From NCBI RefSeq assembly GCF_003026815.1, contig NZ_PYOG01000005.1, forward strand, positions 1 through 64,000: a DNA stretch of 64,000 nt, read 5' to 3'. The translations under genes were made by a program, and so were the position numbers. The stretch comes from Photobacterium damselae. Its GTDB lineage: Bacteria > Pseudomonadota > Gammaproteobacteria > Enterobacterales > Vibrionaceae. The notes under the pieces were generated by a model. It worked only from the letters and a program-made list of their open reading frames with translations, was not told where the DNA came from and did no database searches. Positions 29,225-38,804 of the stretch are shown here, in pieces (within the stretch, counting starts at the first letter, position 1; each line of letters begins with the position of its first letter).

Positions 29225-29991
29225 TGGGTCGCTTATTTAAATTTAGCTTTATGAGTGTGGTGTATGCATTTTTGTATACACCTATCATCATCCTGATTGT
29301 AAACTCATTCAATGCCAGTAAGTTTGGTATGAAATGGGATGGCTTTACATTCAAATGGTATGAACAACTCGTTACGAACGATAGCTTGATGCAAGCTGCT
29401 GGTCACTCGATCACTATCGCTGTTTTCTCAGCAACTGCAGCAGCATTAATTGGTAGCTTAACGGCGGTTGCCCTTTTCCGTTATCAGTTTAAGGGTAAGA
29501 AGTTTGTAACAGGTATGCTCTTTATCGTTATGATGTCACCAGATATCGTAATGGCAATTTCGCTACTTGCGTTGTTCCTACTAATGGGTGCAGAACTGGG
29601 TTTCTTAACTCTGCTACTATCACACATCACATTCTGTTTACCATTTGTTGTGGTAACCGTATATAGCCGCTTAAAAGGCTTTGATGTAAAAATGCTAGAA
29701 GCAGCTCGTGACCTAGGTGCAAGTGAGTGGGTAATTCTAAAACAGATTATTCTACCATTGGCAAAACCCGCTGTTGCAGCAGGTTGGCTATTGAGCTTTA
29801 CCCTATCTTTGGATGATGTAATTATCAGTTCATTTACAACAGGTCCAACATACGAGATCTTACCTTTGAAGATTTACTCAATGGTTAAAGTTGGTATTTC
29901 ACCTGAAGTAAATGCACTAGCGACAATCATGCTGGTTGTCTCTCTTGTTCTAGTTATCTGTTCTCAGTTACTGGCTCGAGAAAAAGTGTAA
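29224..29991 (+). CDS. potC: Spermidine/putrescine ABC transporter permease PotC
   Basis: A 255 aa second permease with about six helices and EAA loop [14 protein letters not shown] (about 160-173). The TAATG overlap joins it to potB. A strong terminator follows, so the binding-protein genes downstream form separate transcripts. Confidence 0.95.
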   Translation: MGRLFKFSFMSVVYAFLYTPIIILIVNSFNASKFGMKWDGFTFKWYEQLVTNDSLMQAAGHSITIAVFSATAAALIGSLTAVALFRYQFKGKKFVTGMLFIVMMSPDIVMAISLLALFLLMGAELGFLTLLLSHITFCLPFVVVTVYSRLKGFDVKMLEAARDLGASEWVILKQIILPLAKPAVAAGWLLSFTLSLDDVIISSFTTGPTYEILPLKIYSMVKVGISPEVNALATIMLVVSLVLVICSQLLAREKV

Positions 29992-30015
29992 TTGCTCAGT
30001 TTTACGTACTAAATC

Positions 30016-30048
30016 AAATGGCTAACTTATTGAGTTAGCCATTTTTTT
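30016..30048 (+). terminator. Terminator of potABC
   Basis: AAATGGCTAAC (30016-30026) and GTTAGCCATTT (30034-30044), a perfect 11 bp stem with a 7-nt loop and T-run. Confidence 0.9.
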
Positions 30049-30181
30049 ATCCCAAATTCCTACCCTATTAGAAACTCACGCCATTCGTTACATTTAGACA
30101 CACATTTTCACTATCCAAAAATCCTTTCCTGCTTTAGATTGCGCTCCACTTTTTATCTCTTTCATCTATGAAGATACTCGA

Positions 30182-31219
30182 ATGAAAAAATGGTCATCTC
30201 TTTTGATCGGTTCCGCTCTACTGTCTGCTAGCCTAAATGTGGCAGCAGAAGAGACTAAAGACAAACAACTTGTTTTTATGAACTGGGGTCCCTACATCTC
30301 CACTGAGCTGCGTGAGCAATTCACCAAGGAAACCGGTATTAAAGTGATCTACTCGACTTATGAGTCAAATGAAACCATGTATGCCAAATTACGTGCGCAT
30401 CCTGAAGGTTATGACTTAGTTGTACCTTCGACCTATTTCGTTGCCAAAATGCGCGATGAAGGCATGCTACAGAAGATTGATAAAAGTAAACTAACAAACT
30501 TTAATCAGCTAGATAAGAACTACCTAGATAAGCCGTTTGAACCAAGCAATGACTACTCTATTCCACACGTTATTGCGATGACCGGCCTTGCGGTTAATAC
30601 CGATATGTATAATCCAGATGACTTTAATAGCTGGGCTGATCTATGGCGTCCAGAGCTAAAAGGTCAGTTAATGTTAATGGATGACACTCGAGAAGTGTTC
30701 CATATTGCTCTGCGTAAACTGGGCTATTCAGGTAATACAACCGATCCTAAACAGATTGATGAAGCGTATGAAGAGCTGAAAAAACTGATGCCTAACGTAT
30801 TAGTATTTAATTCAGACAACCCTGCTGCGCCATATTTATCGGGTGAGGTTGGCTTAGGTATGTTGTGGAATGGATCTGCGGCGGCGGCACAAAAAGAAGG
30901 TTTACCAATTAAGCTTATCTGGCCAAAAGAAGGCGGGATTTTCTGGGTAGATAGTTTAGCTATTGCAAAAAATGCTAAAAACGTAGAAGCCGCACATAAG
31001 ATGATCGATTTCTTATTGCGCCCTGAGATTGCAGCTAAAATCTCTGAGGAAACAGGTTATTTGACCGCAGTAGAAAAGTCTAATGCGAAATATAAAGATA
31101 ACCCTACACTGTTCCCACCTCAAGAAGACCTTGACCGTGGTGAGTGGCAAGATGCGGTAGGTACAATGAATAACCGCTATGAAAATTATTTCCTTGAACT
31201 GAAAGCTGGCGATAATTAA
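30182..31219 (+). CDS. potD: Polyamine-binding periplasmic protein PotD, first copy
   Basis: A 345 aa solute-binding protein. The signal peptide is cleaved after about VAA (residue 22). The mature part has the PotD ligand-site features FMNWGPYI, YSTYESNETMYAK, VVPSTYFVAKM and GMLWNGSA. It supplies spermidine or related polyamines to PotABC. It is a close paralogue of the next gene, differing most at the ligand-pocket segment (PHVIAMTGLAVN versus PYIWGATGIGVN), which may change specificity. It has its own promoter region after the potABC terminator. Confidence 0.93.
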   Translation: MKKWSSLLIGSALLSASLNVAAEETKDKQLVFMNWGPYISTELREQFTKETGIKVIYSTYESNETMYAKLRAHPEGYDLVVPSTYFVAKMRDEGMLQKIDKSKLTNFNQLDKNYLDKPFEPSNDYSIPHVIAMTGLAVNTDMYNPDDFNSWADLWRPELKGQLMLMDDTREVFHIALRKLGYSGNTTDPKQIDEAYEELKKLMPNVLVFNSDNPAAPYLSGEVGLGMLWNGSAAAAQKEGLPIKLIWPKEGGIFWVDSLAIAKNAKNVEAAHKMIDFLLRPEIAAKISEETGYLTAVEKSNAKYKDNPTLFPPQEDLDRGEWQDAVGTMNNRYENYFLELKAGDN

Positions 31220-31230
31220 TATCTTATCTG

Positions 31231-31262
31231 CGGGTAGCATTAATTTGCTACTCGTAGTACTT
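31231..31262 (+). terminator. Possible terminator after first potD
   Basis: CGGGTAGCA (31231-31239) pairs with TGCTACTCG (31246-31254), one G-U, followed by a short T-run (TTTT at 31261). Confidence 0.5.
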
Positions 31263-31440
31263 TTGATAACATTAAAAATACATACCTTTCCAACTATCGA
31301 TACCATATTCTGCTATATCCCCTAACAACTGATAATAAATTCTCCAGCGATTAGTAAATATCTCGATAATTTATTAACAGCACATCATACTCTGCTATAC
31401 TTATGCCATCTTTATGATTCATAATAGATATGTTTCTATA

Positions 31441-31555
31441 CCAAGCCTGATCAATAAATTAATTATTAATCACTTGGTCGTAGTCCTAGTTACCCATTTA
31501 CTAGTGCAATACACCAAAAACTAGGGGGCGGTATTTTCCGCTAGAGAACACTCTC
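31441..31555 (+). promoter_or_regulatory. Structured leader upstream of second potD
   Basis: Four successive hairpins can be drawn. First, CCAAG-TGAT-AATAA (31441-31457) with TTATT-ATCA-CTTGG (31463-31477), with one CC bulge and one mismatch. Second, CCTAGTT (31485-31491) with AACTAGG (31519-31525). Third, GCGG (31528-31531) with CCGC (31538-31541). Fourth, AGAG (31543-31546) with CTCT (31551-31554). The potD start is 36 bp further on. This 5' region could be a cis-regulatory RNA. Confidence 0.5.
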
Positions 31556-31590
31556 GAAAAATCCTGTATTTTAGTTAGGAGCTAAAAGAA

Positions 31591-32634
31591 ATGAAAAAAT
31601 GGTCTTCTTTAATGACCGGCGCTGTTTGCGCAATGGCTATGTTTTCAAACGTAGCGTCTGCAGCAGACAACGAACTGTATTTCTACAACTGGTCTGAGTA
31701 CATTCCTCAAGATGTTATTGAACAGTTTACGAAAGAAACAGGCATTAAAGTGATTTATTCGACCTATGAGTCGAATGAAACTATGTATGCAAAGCTTAAG
31801 ACCAACGGTGAAGGTTACGACTTAGTAGTTCCTTCAACTTATTACGTATCTAAGATGCGTGATGAAGGCATGCTACAAAAGATCGATCACTCTAAACTTT
31901 CACACTTCAAAGATCTTGACCCTAACTTCCTAGACAAGCCTTTTGACCCAAATAACGATTACTCTATTCCGTACATCTGGGGCGCAACAGGTATTGGTGT
32001 AAATACTGACGTTATCGACAAGTCTAAAATCCACAGCTGGGCTGATTTATGGGATCCTAAGTGGGAAGGTCAATTAATGATGATGGATGATGCTCGTGAG
32101 TTCTTCCACATTGGTCTTCGCAAGCTAGGTTATTCTGGTAATACAAAAGATCCTGCACAAATTAAAGCAGCATACGAAGAGCTTAAGAAGCTGATGCCTA
32201 ATGTATTAGTATTTAACTCTGACTACCCTGCTAACCCATACATGGCGGGTGAAACTTCTCTAGGTATGCTATGGAATGGTTCTGCATACCAGGCTCAGCA
32301 AGAAGGCGCGCCAATTGATATCGTATGGCCAAAAGAAGGTGCAATCTTCTGGATGGACAGCTTATCTATTCCAGCTCAAGCTAAGCACATTGATGCTGCA
32401 TACAAGATGATTGACTTCCTTCTACGTCCTGAAAACGCTGCTAAGATAGCACAGCAAATTGGTTACCCAACTCCTGTTGCGACTGCGAAGAAATTCCTAC
32501 CTAAATCATTTGTTAATAATCCAATGATTTACCCACCACAATCAGTACTTGATGCTGGTGAGTGGCAGAACAGCGTTGGTAGCGCAAACGAGCTTTACGA
32601 AGAGTACTTCCAAAAGCTAAAAGCAGGTGAATAA
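31591..32634 (+). CDS. potD: Polyamine-binding periplasmic protein PotD, second copy
   Basis: A 347 aa solute-binding protein with a signal peptide cleaved after about ASA (residue 24). Mature-part motifs are FYNWSEYIP, YSTYESNETMYAK, VVPSTYYVSKM, PYIWGATGIG and GMLWNGSA. The pocket residues (W and E near the N-terminus, PYIWG) are closer to E. coli PotD than those of the first copy. V. cholerae also has tandem potD genes. The long structured leader and very strong terminator suggest this is the highly expressed, regulated copy. Confidence 0.94.
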   Translation: MKKWSSLMTGAVCAMAMFSNVASAADNELYFYNWSEYIPQDVIEQFTKETGIKVIYSTYESNETMYAKLKTNGEGYDLVVPSTYYVSKMRDEGMLQKIDHSKLSHFKDLDPNFLDKPFDPNNDYSIPYIWGATGIGVNTDVIDKSKIHSWADLWDPKWEGQLMMMDDAREFFHIGLRKLGYSGNTKDPAQIKAAYEELKKLMPNVLVFNSDYPANPYMAGETSLGMLWNGSAYQAQQEGAPIDIVWPKEGAIFWMDSLSIPAQAKHIDAAYKMIDFLLRPENAAKIAQQIGYPTPVATAKKFLPKSFVNNPMIYPPQSVLDAGEWQNSVGSANELYEEYFQKLKAGE

Positions 32635-32661
32635 TACACTGCTCTAACGCAACAAAAAAAG

Positions 32662-32691
32662 AAGCCGAGCTTATTAATAGCTCGGCTTTTT
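32662..32691. terminator. Bidirectional terminator after second potD
   Basis: AAGCCGAGCT (32662-32671) and AGCTCGGCTT (32679-32688), perfect 10 bp stem. U-runs flank it on both strands, which also suits the convergent small gene. Confidence 0.9.
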
Positions 32692-32770
32692 GTTTATAGC
32701 TCTTCTTAAACACCATGGTATCTTGATAATGTATCGCTACGATACTATTGAAGAGTTCGCCTTATTGTTC

Positions 32771-33028
32771 TTATAATTTAACTGAAAGTAAGCTCACTTC
32801 TTTACTTATAGGCGTTACTTCAAATTGAGAACTATTTTTAAGATCCTCAACTTGAGCTTTATTCCATGCTTCATAAGTAACAACCTTACCATCCGTGCTC
32901 ACGTTAACTGGCTCACCAGAAGGCACTCGACCACTCCATGAGATAGATGCAGATGCTGCTAATGCCATTGAACTAAAAGTGGTTGCAGCAACGATAGCAG
33001 CATAAAAAAGTGGTTTCATAGACATTGA
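32771..33028 (-). CDS. Small exported protein of unknown function
   Basis: An 85 aa protein from MSMKPLFYAA (a start four codons upstream is also in frame). A clear signal peptide is cleaved after ALA, leaving about 60 residues. The mature part, with ISWSGRVPSGEPV near its start, is beta-rich and has no Cys. Similar short secreted proteins occur in Vibrio; some resemble minor pilus or fimbrial accessory folds, but I cannot assign it. It is a single gene, convergent with potD. Confidence 0.7.
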   Translation of the reverse strand, partial: SMSMKPLFYAAIVAATTFSSMALAASASISWSGRVPSGEPVNVSTDGKVVTYEAWNKAQVEDLKNSSQFEVTPISKEVSLLSVKL

Positions 33029-33209
33029 ATATAACCTCACATGTATTAGTTGTGATGAATTATATTCTTAGCATCTGCCTTGGCAACTGGGCAAAAATGC
33101 TAAATAGCGATCAATTGTTATACATCAAGCTTACCGAATATACCGTATAGATTTAGCATCTATTTATTTAGAAATCAAAACATGCTAATTGCACTTATTT
33201 ACACCCAAG

Positions 33210-33926
33210 CTAATTTATGCTTAGGGTGTTTTTAATGTATTCAGGAACAATCTGAGTCGCTTTACCATAAATCTTTTCCTCAAATTCACTCTGAACCTGA
33301 CTTGGCTCAAGATTTAACTCAACGGTGTGCAATCCTTGTAGTACCGCTTCATGAACAAAACCAGCGGCAGGATACACAACACCCGACGTACCAATAGAGA
33401 TAAATAAATCTGCATCACAAATAGCACGATGAATGGCATCCATTCCAATTGGCATCTCACCAAACCAAACAATATCAGGTCGCATTGGAGCCGGGATTTG
33501 ACAACAATGGCAGCGATCACTGGTATGAAGATCACCATGCCAATCTACCGTTTGTCCAGACTCACAACAGCGAGCCTTAAGAAGTTCACCGTGCATATGA
33601 ATTACATTAACACTACCCGCTCTCTCATGAAGATTATCAATATTTTGCGTAACAATAGTCACTTTCCCTTCATGTTCTCGCTCTAACTGCGCTAAGGCTA
33701 AATGAGCGGCATTAGGAGCTACAGAGCCATCTTCAATTTGACGGCGTCTATCGTTATAAAAGTTCTGTACTAATTCTGGATTGCGTTCATAACCTTCTGG
33801 TGTTGCCACATCTTCAACTCGATGATTTTCCCAAAGCCCATCTTCGGATCGAAACGTACATATGCCTGATTCAGCAGAAATGCCTGCTCCTGTCAGTACG
33901 ACAATATTTCGGTAAGGAAAAAGCAT
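33210..33926 (-). CDS. cobB: NAD-dependent protein deacylase, sirtuin class
   Basis: A 238 aa sirtuin that removes acetyl and succinyl groups from Lys in proteins, consuming NAD+. NAD motifs [10 protein letters not shown] and [12 protein letters not shown], the catalytic His in HMHGE and a zinc-ribbon Cys set (ARCCESG and RCHCC) are present. Y and R in the YNDRRRQ segment mark the class III desuccinylase-type pocket, as in E. coli CobB. The likely cytosolic substrates include acetyl-CoA synthetase. Confidence 0.94.
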   Translation of the reverse strand: MLFPYRNIVVLTGAGISAESGICTFRSEDGLWENHRVEDVATPEGYERNPELVQNFYNDRRRQIEDGSVAPNAAHLALAQLEREHEGKVTIVTQNIDNLHERAGSVNVIHMHGELLKARCCESGQTVDWHGDLHTSDRCHCCQIPAPMRPDIVWFGEMPIGMDAIHRAICDADLFISIGTSGVVYPAAGFVHEAVLQGLHTVELNLEPSQVQSEFEEKIYGKATQIVPEYIKNTLSIN

Positions 33927-34081
33927 AATAGTATTCCTTTTTATATATTCTAGTGACTTTAGTTATATCATTGATTTTATTTAAGGTGTAGATAGCACAT
34001 GTTAGACATTAGTATAAATATCAACACGGAAAGAAAATAAGAATATCTCTATTGTCTGCTTAAGCAAAATTAACCAATAAA

Positions 34082-34108
34082 AAAGCCGACACACTGAGTA
34101 TCGGCTTT
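34082..34108 (-). terminator. Terminator of the formate dehydrogenase operon
   Basis: AAAGCCGA (34082-34089) pairs with TCGGCTTT (34101-34108). On the minus strand the stem is followed by a U-run. Confidence 0.85.
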
Positions 34109-34136
34109 GAGATATCAAATAAGCTAATGAGAGTTA

Positions 34137-35174
34137 TCAGCTGTTTTTGGTTGTATTTTCTTTTGGTTGGTTCTCTGGAAGGTCTTTAACTTCATCAAAC
34201 CATAAGTTATGGTGCTCACGAGCCCAAGTTTCATCAACTTCACCCGTAATCATGCCATCAAGACCCGCTTCCATACCAAATAAACCAATGTAGATATGGA
34301 AAATAAAGCCACAAATCAGAATAAGAGCAGAGAACATATGAATTAAGTTCGATAGCTCCATATGACGACGTGTTTGATCAAAAATTGGGAAATCTAGAAC
34401 AAAGCCACTTACAGTAATAAAGATACCGAAGAAGATAAGTAGCCAGAAGATAACCTTCTCACCACCGTTCGAGAAACCTGCTGATGGATGGGATCCTTTA
34501 TGTTTACCAACCATACCGCCCATTTTCATGAACCACTGGATATCAACTTTATTGAAGATACTCTTACGCCACCACTTGATTAATACAGCAAACAGCAAAA
34601 TCGCAAAGATTGGACCCATATAGTTATGGTATTGCTTAGCGGCAAAAATCACCCAGCCCCAAACATCTGTAGATAAAATTGGCTTTAAAAAGTGTTTACC
34701 ATAAACCAGAGTCAGACCGCTGAAACCAAGGGTTAAGAAAGTAAATGCCATACTCCAGTGTAGAGCACGATCCATACGACTCCAGCGTTGAATCTTGCGG
34801 CCTGTTTTTGGCTTACTCAGTTTTAGAGGGCCAACAACAAAATACGCCAAAGTCACCATTGCTAAGCTACCAAAAATAGCTAATGCACCAAGCGGCGACA
34901 TCCACTTTTCTTTTAAGATATACCAAGTTTGTCCTGGTACACTGATTAACACGTCATGCTCAGGCCAACCTGAAGTGGTATACCCCTTTTGACCATCTTT
35001 AACAGCGCGCCAATAATCAGCACCAGCAAAGCCAATAACTTCTCGCTTAACTACCGACTCACCCGCAGTTAAATCGTTAGAAGAAGAATTATCAGCAGCT
35101 AATACGGATGCAGAGAACGCAACCATTAAAGCGGTGAACACAACCGTTAACCAGCGTTGAATTCGCTTAGTCAT
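34137..35174 (-). CDS. Formate dehydrogenase, cytochrome b gamma subunit
   Basis: A 345 aa membrane subunit with a signal peptide (after residue 25, VLA) and four further helices. Haem b ligand His sit in RALHWSMAFTF, QYHNYMGP and IHMFSALILICGFIFHIY. It passes electrons from periplasmic formate oxidation to the quinone pool. The long frame extends 26 codons upstream, but AGGAG lies 6 nt before the ATG at 35174. It is the last gene of the operon, separated from the beta subunit gene by a strong hairpin. Confidence 0.92.
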   Translation of the reverse strand: MTKRIQRWLTVVFTALMVAFSASVLAADNSSSNDLTAGESVVKREVIGFAGADYWRAVKDGQKGYTTSGWPEHDVLISVPGQTWYILKEKWMSPLGALAIFGSLAMVTLAYFVVGPLKLSKPKTGRKIQRWSRMDRALHWSMAFTFLTLGFSGLTLVYGKHFLKPILSTDVWGWVIFAAKQYHNYMGPIFAILLFAVLIKWWRKSIFNKVDIQWFMKMGGMVGKHKGSHPSAGFSNGGEKVIFWLLIFFGIFITVSGFVLDFPIFDQTRRHMELSNLIHMFSALILICGFIFHIYIGLFGMEAGLDGMITGEVDETWAREHHNLWFDEVKDLPENQPKENTTKNS

Positions 35175-35250
35175 TAAAGCTCCTGCCTGCTCTATTGAAC
35201 AGTTCATCAATGTGCTACCACAGCAACACAGGGTTAGAATCAAAAAGAAC

Positions 35251-35284
35251 AATTAGCGCTAAACGTTAAAGTCTAGCGCTAATT
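35251..35284. other. Hairpin between the formate dehydrogenase beta and gamma genes
   Basis: AATTAGCGCTA (35251-35261) and TAGCGCTAATT (35274-35284), perfect 11 bp stem, loop of 12, followed on the minus strand by GTTCTTTTTG. Partial termination or mRNA stabilisation within the operon is likely. Confidence 0.6.
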
Positions 35285-35292
35285 TTTATGGC

Positions 35293-35916
35293 TTAAGCCT
35301 TGCGAACTTTACTTGCATCCATAGCAAGTTCATCAGCTGCAGTGCTTGCCCAACCAGCATCTTTAGCACCACGAGCCGCTACACGTTTGCTGTAGATTTC
35401 AGAGATCTTCTCTGCATCACCTGCAAGTAACGACTTAGTAGAACACATAGATGCACACATTGGCAGCTTGCCTTCAGCGATGCGGTTTGCACCGTAAAGT
35501 AGGCGTTCTTTTTCAGAGCCAGGTTCAGTATTTGGACCACCTGAACAGTAAGTACATTTATCCATTTTACCGCGCTCAGCAAATGCCTGTTGTTTAGGAA
35601 ACTGAGGCGCACCAAACGGGCAAGCAAATAGGCAGTAACCACAACCGATACATAGATCTTTATTGTGCTGAACAATGCCATCTTCTGTTTGACTGAAACA
35701 ATCGGCAGGACACACCGCCATACAAGGCGCATCACTACAGTGCATACAAGCAACAGAAATCGAAGTTTCACCAGGAAGACCGTCGTTTAGCGTTACAACA
35801 CGACGACGCTGGATACCCCAACCTACTGCTTCTGAGTTTGCGTTTTTACAAGCTGTCACACAGCCGTTACACTCGATGCAACGTTTTGTGTCACAAAGAA
35901 ATTTCATACGTGCCAT
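35293..35916 (-). CDS. Formate dehydrogenase, 4Fe-4S beta subunit
   Basis: A 207 aa ferredoxin-like electron-transfer subunit. Four Cys clusters are visible: CIECNGCVTACK, CMHCSDAPCMAVCP, CIGCGYCLFACP and CTYC with a final CASMC. It carries electrons from the catalytic subunit to the cytochrome b subunit. It has no signal peptide of its own and probably travels with the TAT-targeted alpha subunit. It starts 11 bp after the alpha gene. Confidence 0.93.
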   Translation of the reverse strand: MARMKFLCDTKRCIECNGCVTACKNANSEAVGWGIQRRRVVTLNDGLPGETSISVACMHCSDAPCMAVCPADCFSQTEDGIVQHNKDLCIGCGYCLFACPFGAPQFPKQQAFAERGKMDKCTYCSGGPNTEPGSEKERLLYGANRIAEGKLPMCASMCSTKSLLAGDAEKISEIYSKRVAARGAKDAGWASTAADELAMDASKVRKA

Positions 35917-35927
35917 GGGTTAGCTCC

Positions 35928-38789
35928 TTAAGCTTTAGTAATATTACAAAGAGTTACTTTTGTTTCTTGCATCTGAGTAACAGGGTCATAACCGTAAGTG
36001 GTTGCCGTGTTAGCTGCTTCGCCAGAAACATAAGGAGCACAACCTTCTGGGTAGTGACTACGTAGACTTTCACCTTCAAACTCGCCACCGAAGTGGAATG
36101 GTAAGAATGCTAGACCTTCACGAACACGAGGTGTCACCATCGCTTTCACTTTAATACGGCCTTTTTCTGCGCCTTCAACCCAAACCATTTCGCCATCTTT
36201 AATGCCACGATCGTTCGCATCTTTTAGGTTAAGCTCAACAAACATCTCTTGTTGTAGCTCTGCAAGCCATGGGTTAGAACGTGTTTCCTCACCACCACCT
36301 TCGTACTCAACCAGACGACCAGAAGTTAGGATGATTGGGTATTCACCTGATACATCTTTATCCTGAATTGACTTGTAAAGTGTTGGTAAGCGGAATAGGT
36401 TCGCTTTGTCATCCCATGTTGGGTAATCAACAACAAGGTCACGACGAGGTGTATACAGAGGCTCACGGTGAAGTGGCACTGCATCAGGGAATGTCCAAAC
36501 AACTGTACGAGCTTTTGCGTTACCGTAAGGAATACAACCGTGCTTAATAGCAACACGCTGAATACCACCAGATAAGTCTGTCTTCCAGTTTTTACCTTCT
36601 GCAGCTTGCTTCTCTTCTGCAGTTAGATCGTCCCACCAACCAAGTTGCTTCAACATCTTATCAGTGAATTCTGGGTAACCATCTTCCAGTTCACAACCCA
36701 GAGAGTAGCTATCTACTGCAAGTAGGCTTTGACCATCATGTTCAACACCAAAACGAGCACGGAAGTTACCACCACCTTGAGCAACCGTCTTTGATGTATC
36801 GTAAAGGATGTGAGTACCTGGGTGATTCATCTCAGGCGTACCCCAACATGGCCAAGGTAGACCGTAAGTTTCACCATTTGCTGGACCACCAATCGCCTCT
36901 AGAGAAGTACGATCGAATGTGTGCCAGTTTTTCTGGTGCTCTTTAAGACGCTCAGGACTTTGACCTGTGTAACCGATAGTCCACATACCCTTGTTATATT
37001 CACGAGTAATGTCTTCGATTACTGGACGGTTATTTTCAACCTTGATGTTCTTAAACAGTTTGTCTGCATAGCCCAGTTTTTGAGTCAATAAATACATGAT
37101 CTCGTGGTCTGGCTTAGATTCAAACAGAGGATCAATAACCTGATCACGCCACTGAATTGAACGGTTAGTTGCTGTTACAGAACCGTAAGTTTCAAACTGT
37201 GTTGATGCTGGGAATAGGTATACATTATCAGTACGACCATTCATTACCGATGCAACACCTGGGTACGGGTCAACAATAACCATTAGGTCAAGTTTACCCA
37301 TTGCTTTACGCATTTCTGGCCCACGAGTTTGTGAGTTTACTGCGTGACCCCAATAGAACATGGCACGGATATTATCGCGTTGAGCAATCTTATCTTTGTT
37401 CTCAAGAACACCATCAATCCAACGAGAAACAGGGATACCCTTGCTGTTCATTGGTTTTGCGCCAGCGTAAGTATTTGGATCGAAACGGCCTTGCATCCAT
37501 TCATAATCCACATCCCATACGCGAGACCAGTGTTTCCAAGCACCTTCAGATAGACCGTAGTAACCAGGAAGGTTGTCAGATAGTACGCCAAAGTCTGTTG
37601 CACCCTGTACGTTATCGTGACCACGGAAGATATTTGCACCGCCACCTGATTTACCCATGTTGCCAAGAGCAAGTTCAAGGATACAGTAAGCACGTGTGTT
37701 GTTGTTACCTGTTGTATGCTGAGTACCACCCATACACCAAACAACACAACCAGGACGGTTTTCAGATAGCATTTTCGCCGTCTGGTAAACTTGTTCTTCA
37801 GGTACGCCAGTTACACGTTCAACTTCTTTTGGATTCCACTTCGCAACTTCTGCACGAACTTGGTCCATACCGTAAACGCGTTGACGAATAAACTCTTTAT
37901 CTTCCCAACCATTTTGGAAAATATGGAACAGAACACCCCAAATAAAGGCTACGTCAGAACCTGGACGTAATGATACATAATGATCAGCTTTTGCCGCAGT
38001 ACGTGTACGACGAGGGTCAACAACTACAATTTTACAGTCGTTAGTTTCTTTCGCGATCAAGATATGCTGCATTGCCACTGGGTGTGCTTCTGCAGGGTTT
38101 GAACCGATAAACAGAATTGACTTACAGTTGTGCATATCGTTAAGCGAGTTTGTCATTGCACCGTAGCCCCAAGTGTTTGCTACACCGGCAACTGTGGTTG
38201 AGTGACAGATACGCGCTTGGTGGTCAACGTTGTTAGTACCCCACATTGACACCATTTTACGGAACATGTAAGCCTGTTCGTTGTTGTGTTTTGCAGAACC
38301 TAACCAGTAAACTGAATCTGGGCCTGACTCTTCACGAATCTTAAGGATTTGCTGGCTTACTTCAGATAGAGCCTGATCCCAGCTTAGACGCTGCCACTTA
38401 CCATTCACAAGCTTCATTGGATATTTAACGCGACGCGCACCGTGACCGTGTTCACGAAGTGCAGCACCCTTAGCACAGTGGCCACCAGCATTGAAAGGAT
38501 GGTCAAAAGCGGGTTCCTGGTGAGTCCATACACCTTCTTGGGTTTCTGCGTAAATACCACAACCAACAGAACAGTGAGAACAAATAGTACGTTTCACTTC
38601 TTTTGGTGCGTCAGTTGGAATGAATTCCTCTGCCGCTTGTGCTTTTTTCATCATGCCTGGTGCAAACATGCTTGCACCAGCAATACCACCAGCAGCGGCG
38701 ATTGATGAGTTACGAATAAATGAACGACGAGAGATACCTAGCTGGTTTTCGTCCTTGCTCACTTTGTCGGAACGTTTTGTTAGTTTCAT
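35928..38789 (-). CDS. Formate dehydrogenase alpha subunit (molybdopterin, Cys-type)
   Basis: A 953 aa periplasmic catalytic subunit. The TAT signal RRSFIR is at 21-26, cleaved near AQA (52). The 4Fe-4S ligands are C70, C73, C77 and C105. The active-site metal ligand is C195 in QARICHS, where E. coli FdnG and FdoG have selenocysteine, so this is a non-Sec enzyme. It oxidises formate to CO2 with a Mo- or W-bis-pterin cofactor. It has its own leader gene (38805) directly upstream. Confidence 0.95.
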   Translation of the reverse strand: MKLTKRSDKVSKDENQLGISRRSFIRNSSIAAAGGIAGASMFAPGMMKKAQAAEEFIPTDAPKEVKRTICSHCSVGCGIYAETQEGVWTHQEPAFDHPFNAGGHCAKGAALREHGHGARRVKYPMKLVNGKWQRLSWDQALSEVSQQILKIREESGPDSVYWLGSAKHNNEQAYMFRKMVSMWGTNNVDHQARICHSTTVAGVANTWGYGAMTNSLNDMHNCKSILFIGSNPAEAHPVAMQHILIAKETNDCKIVVVDPRRTRTAAKADHYVSLRPGSDVAFIWGVLFHIFQNGWEDKEFIRQRVYGMDQVRAEVAKWNPKEVERVTGVPEEQVYQTAKMLSENRPGCVVWCMGGTQHTTGNNNTRAYCILELALGNMGKSGGGANIFRGHDNVQGATDFGVLSDNLPGYYGLSEGAWKHWSRVWDVDYEWMQGRFDPNTYAGAKPMNSKGIPVSRWIDGVLENKDKIAQRDNIRAMFYWGHAVNSQTRGPEMRKAMGKLDLMVIVDPYPGVASVMNGRTDNVYLFPASTQFETYGSVTATNRSIQWRDQVIDPLFESKPDHEIMYLLTQKLGYADKLFKNIKVENNRPVIEDITREYNKGMWTIGYTGQSPERLKEHQKNWHTFDRTSLEAIGGPANGETYGLPWPCWGTPEMNHPGTHILYDTSKTVAQGGGNFRARFGVEHDGQSLLAVDSYSLGCELEDGYPEFTDKMLKQLGWWDDLTAEEKQAAEGKNWKTDLSGGIQRVAIKHGCIPYGNAKARTVVWTFPDAVPLHREPLYTPRRDLVVDYPTWDDKANLFRLPTLYKSIQDKDVSGEYPIILTSGRLVEYEGGGEETRSNPWLAELQQEMFVELNLKDANDRGIKDGEMVWVEGAEKGRIKVKAMVTPRVREGLAFLPFHFGGEFEGESLRSHYPEGCAPYVSGEAANTATTYGYDPVTQMQETKVTLCNITKA

Positions 38790-38804
38790 TGAGTGCTCCG
38801 TCTA

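Noticed and set aside
31441..31477. First leader hairpin of second potD as a terminator
   Set aside because: No U-run follows the stem on the plus strand, so it is treated as part of a structured leader instead.
37301..37891. 196-codon plus-strand open frame
   Set aside because: It lies wholly antisense to the formate dehydrogenase alpha gene, has no domain and no ribosome site; it is a shadow of biased codon use.
35928..38789. Selenocysteine (in-frame TGA) in the formate dehydrogenase alpha gene
   Set aside because: The frame is continuous and the active-site position is Cys (C195), so no recoding is needed.
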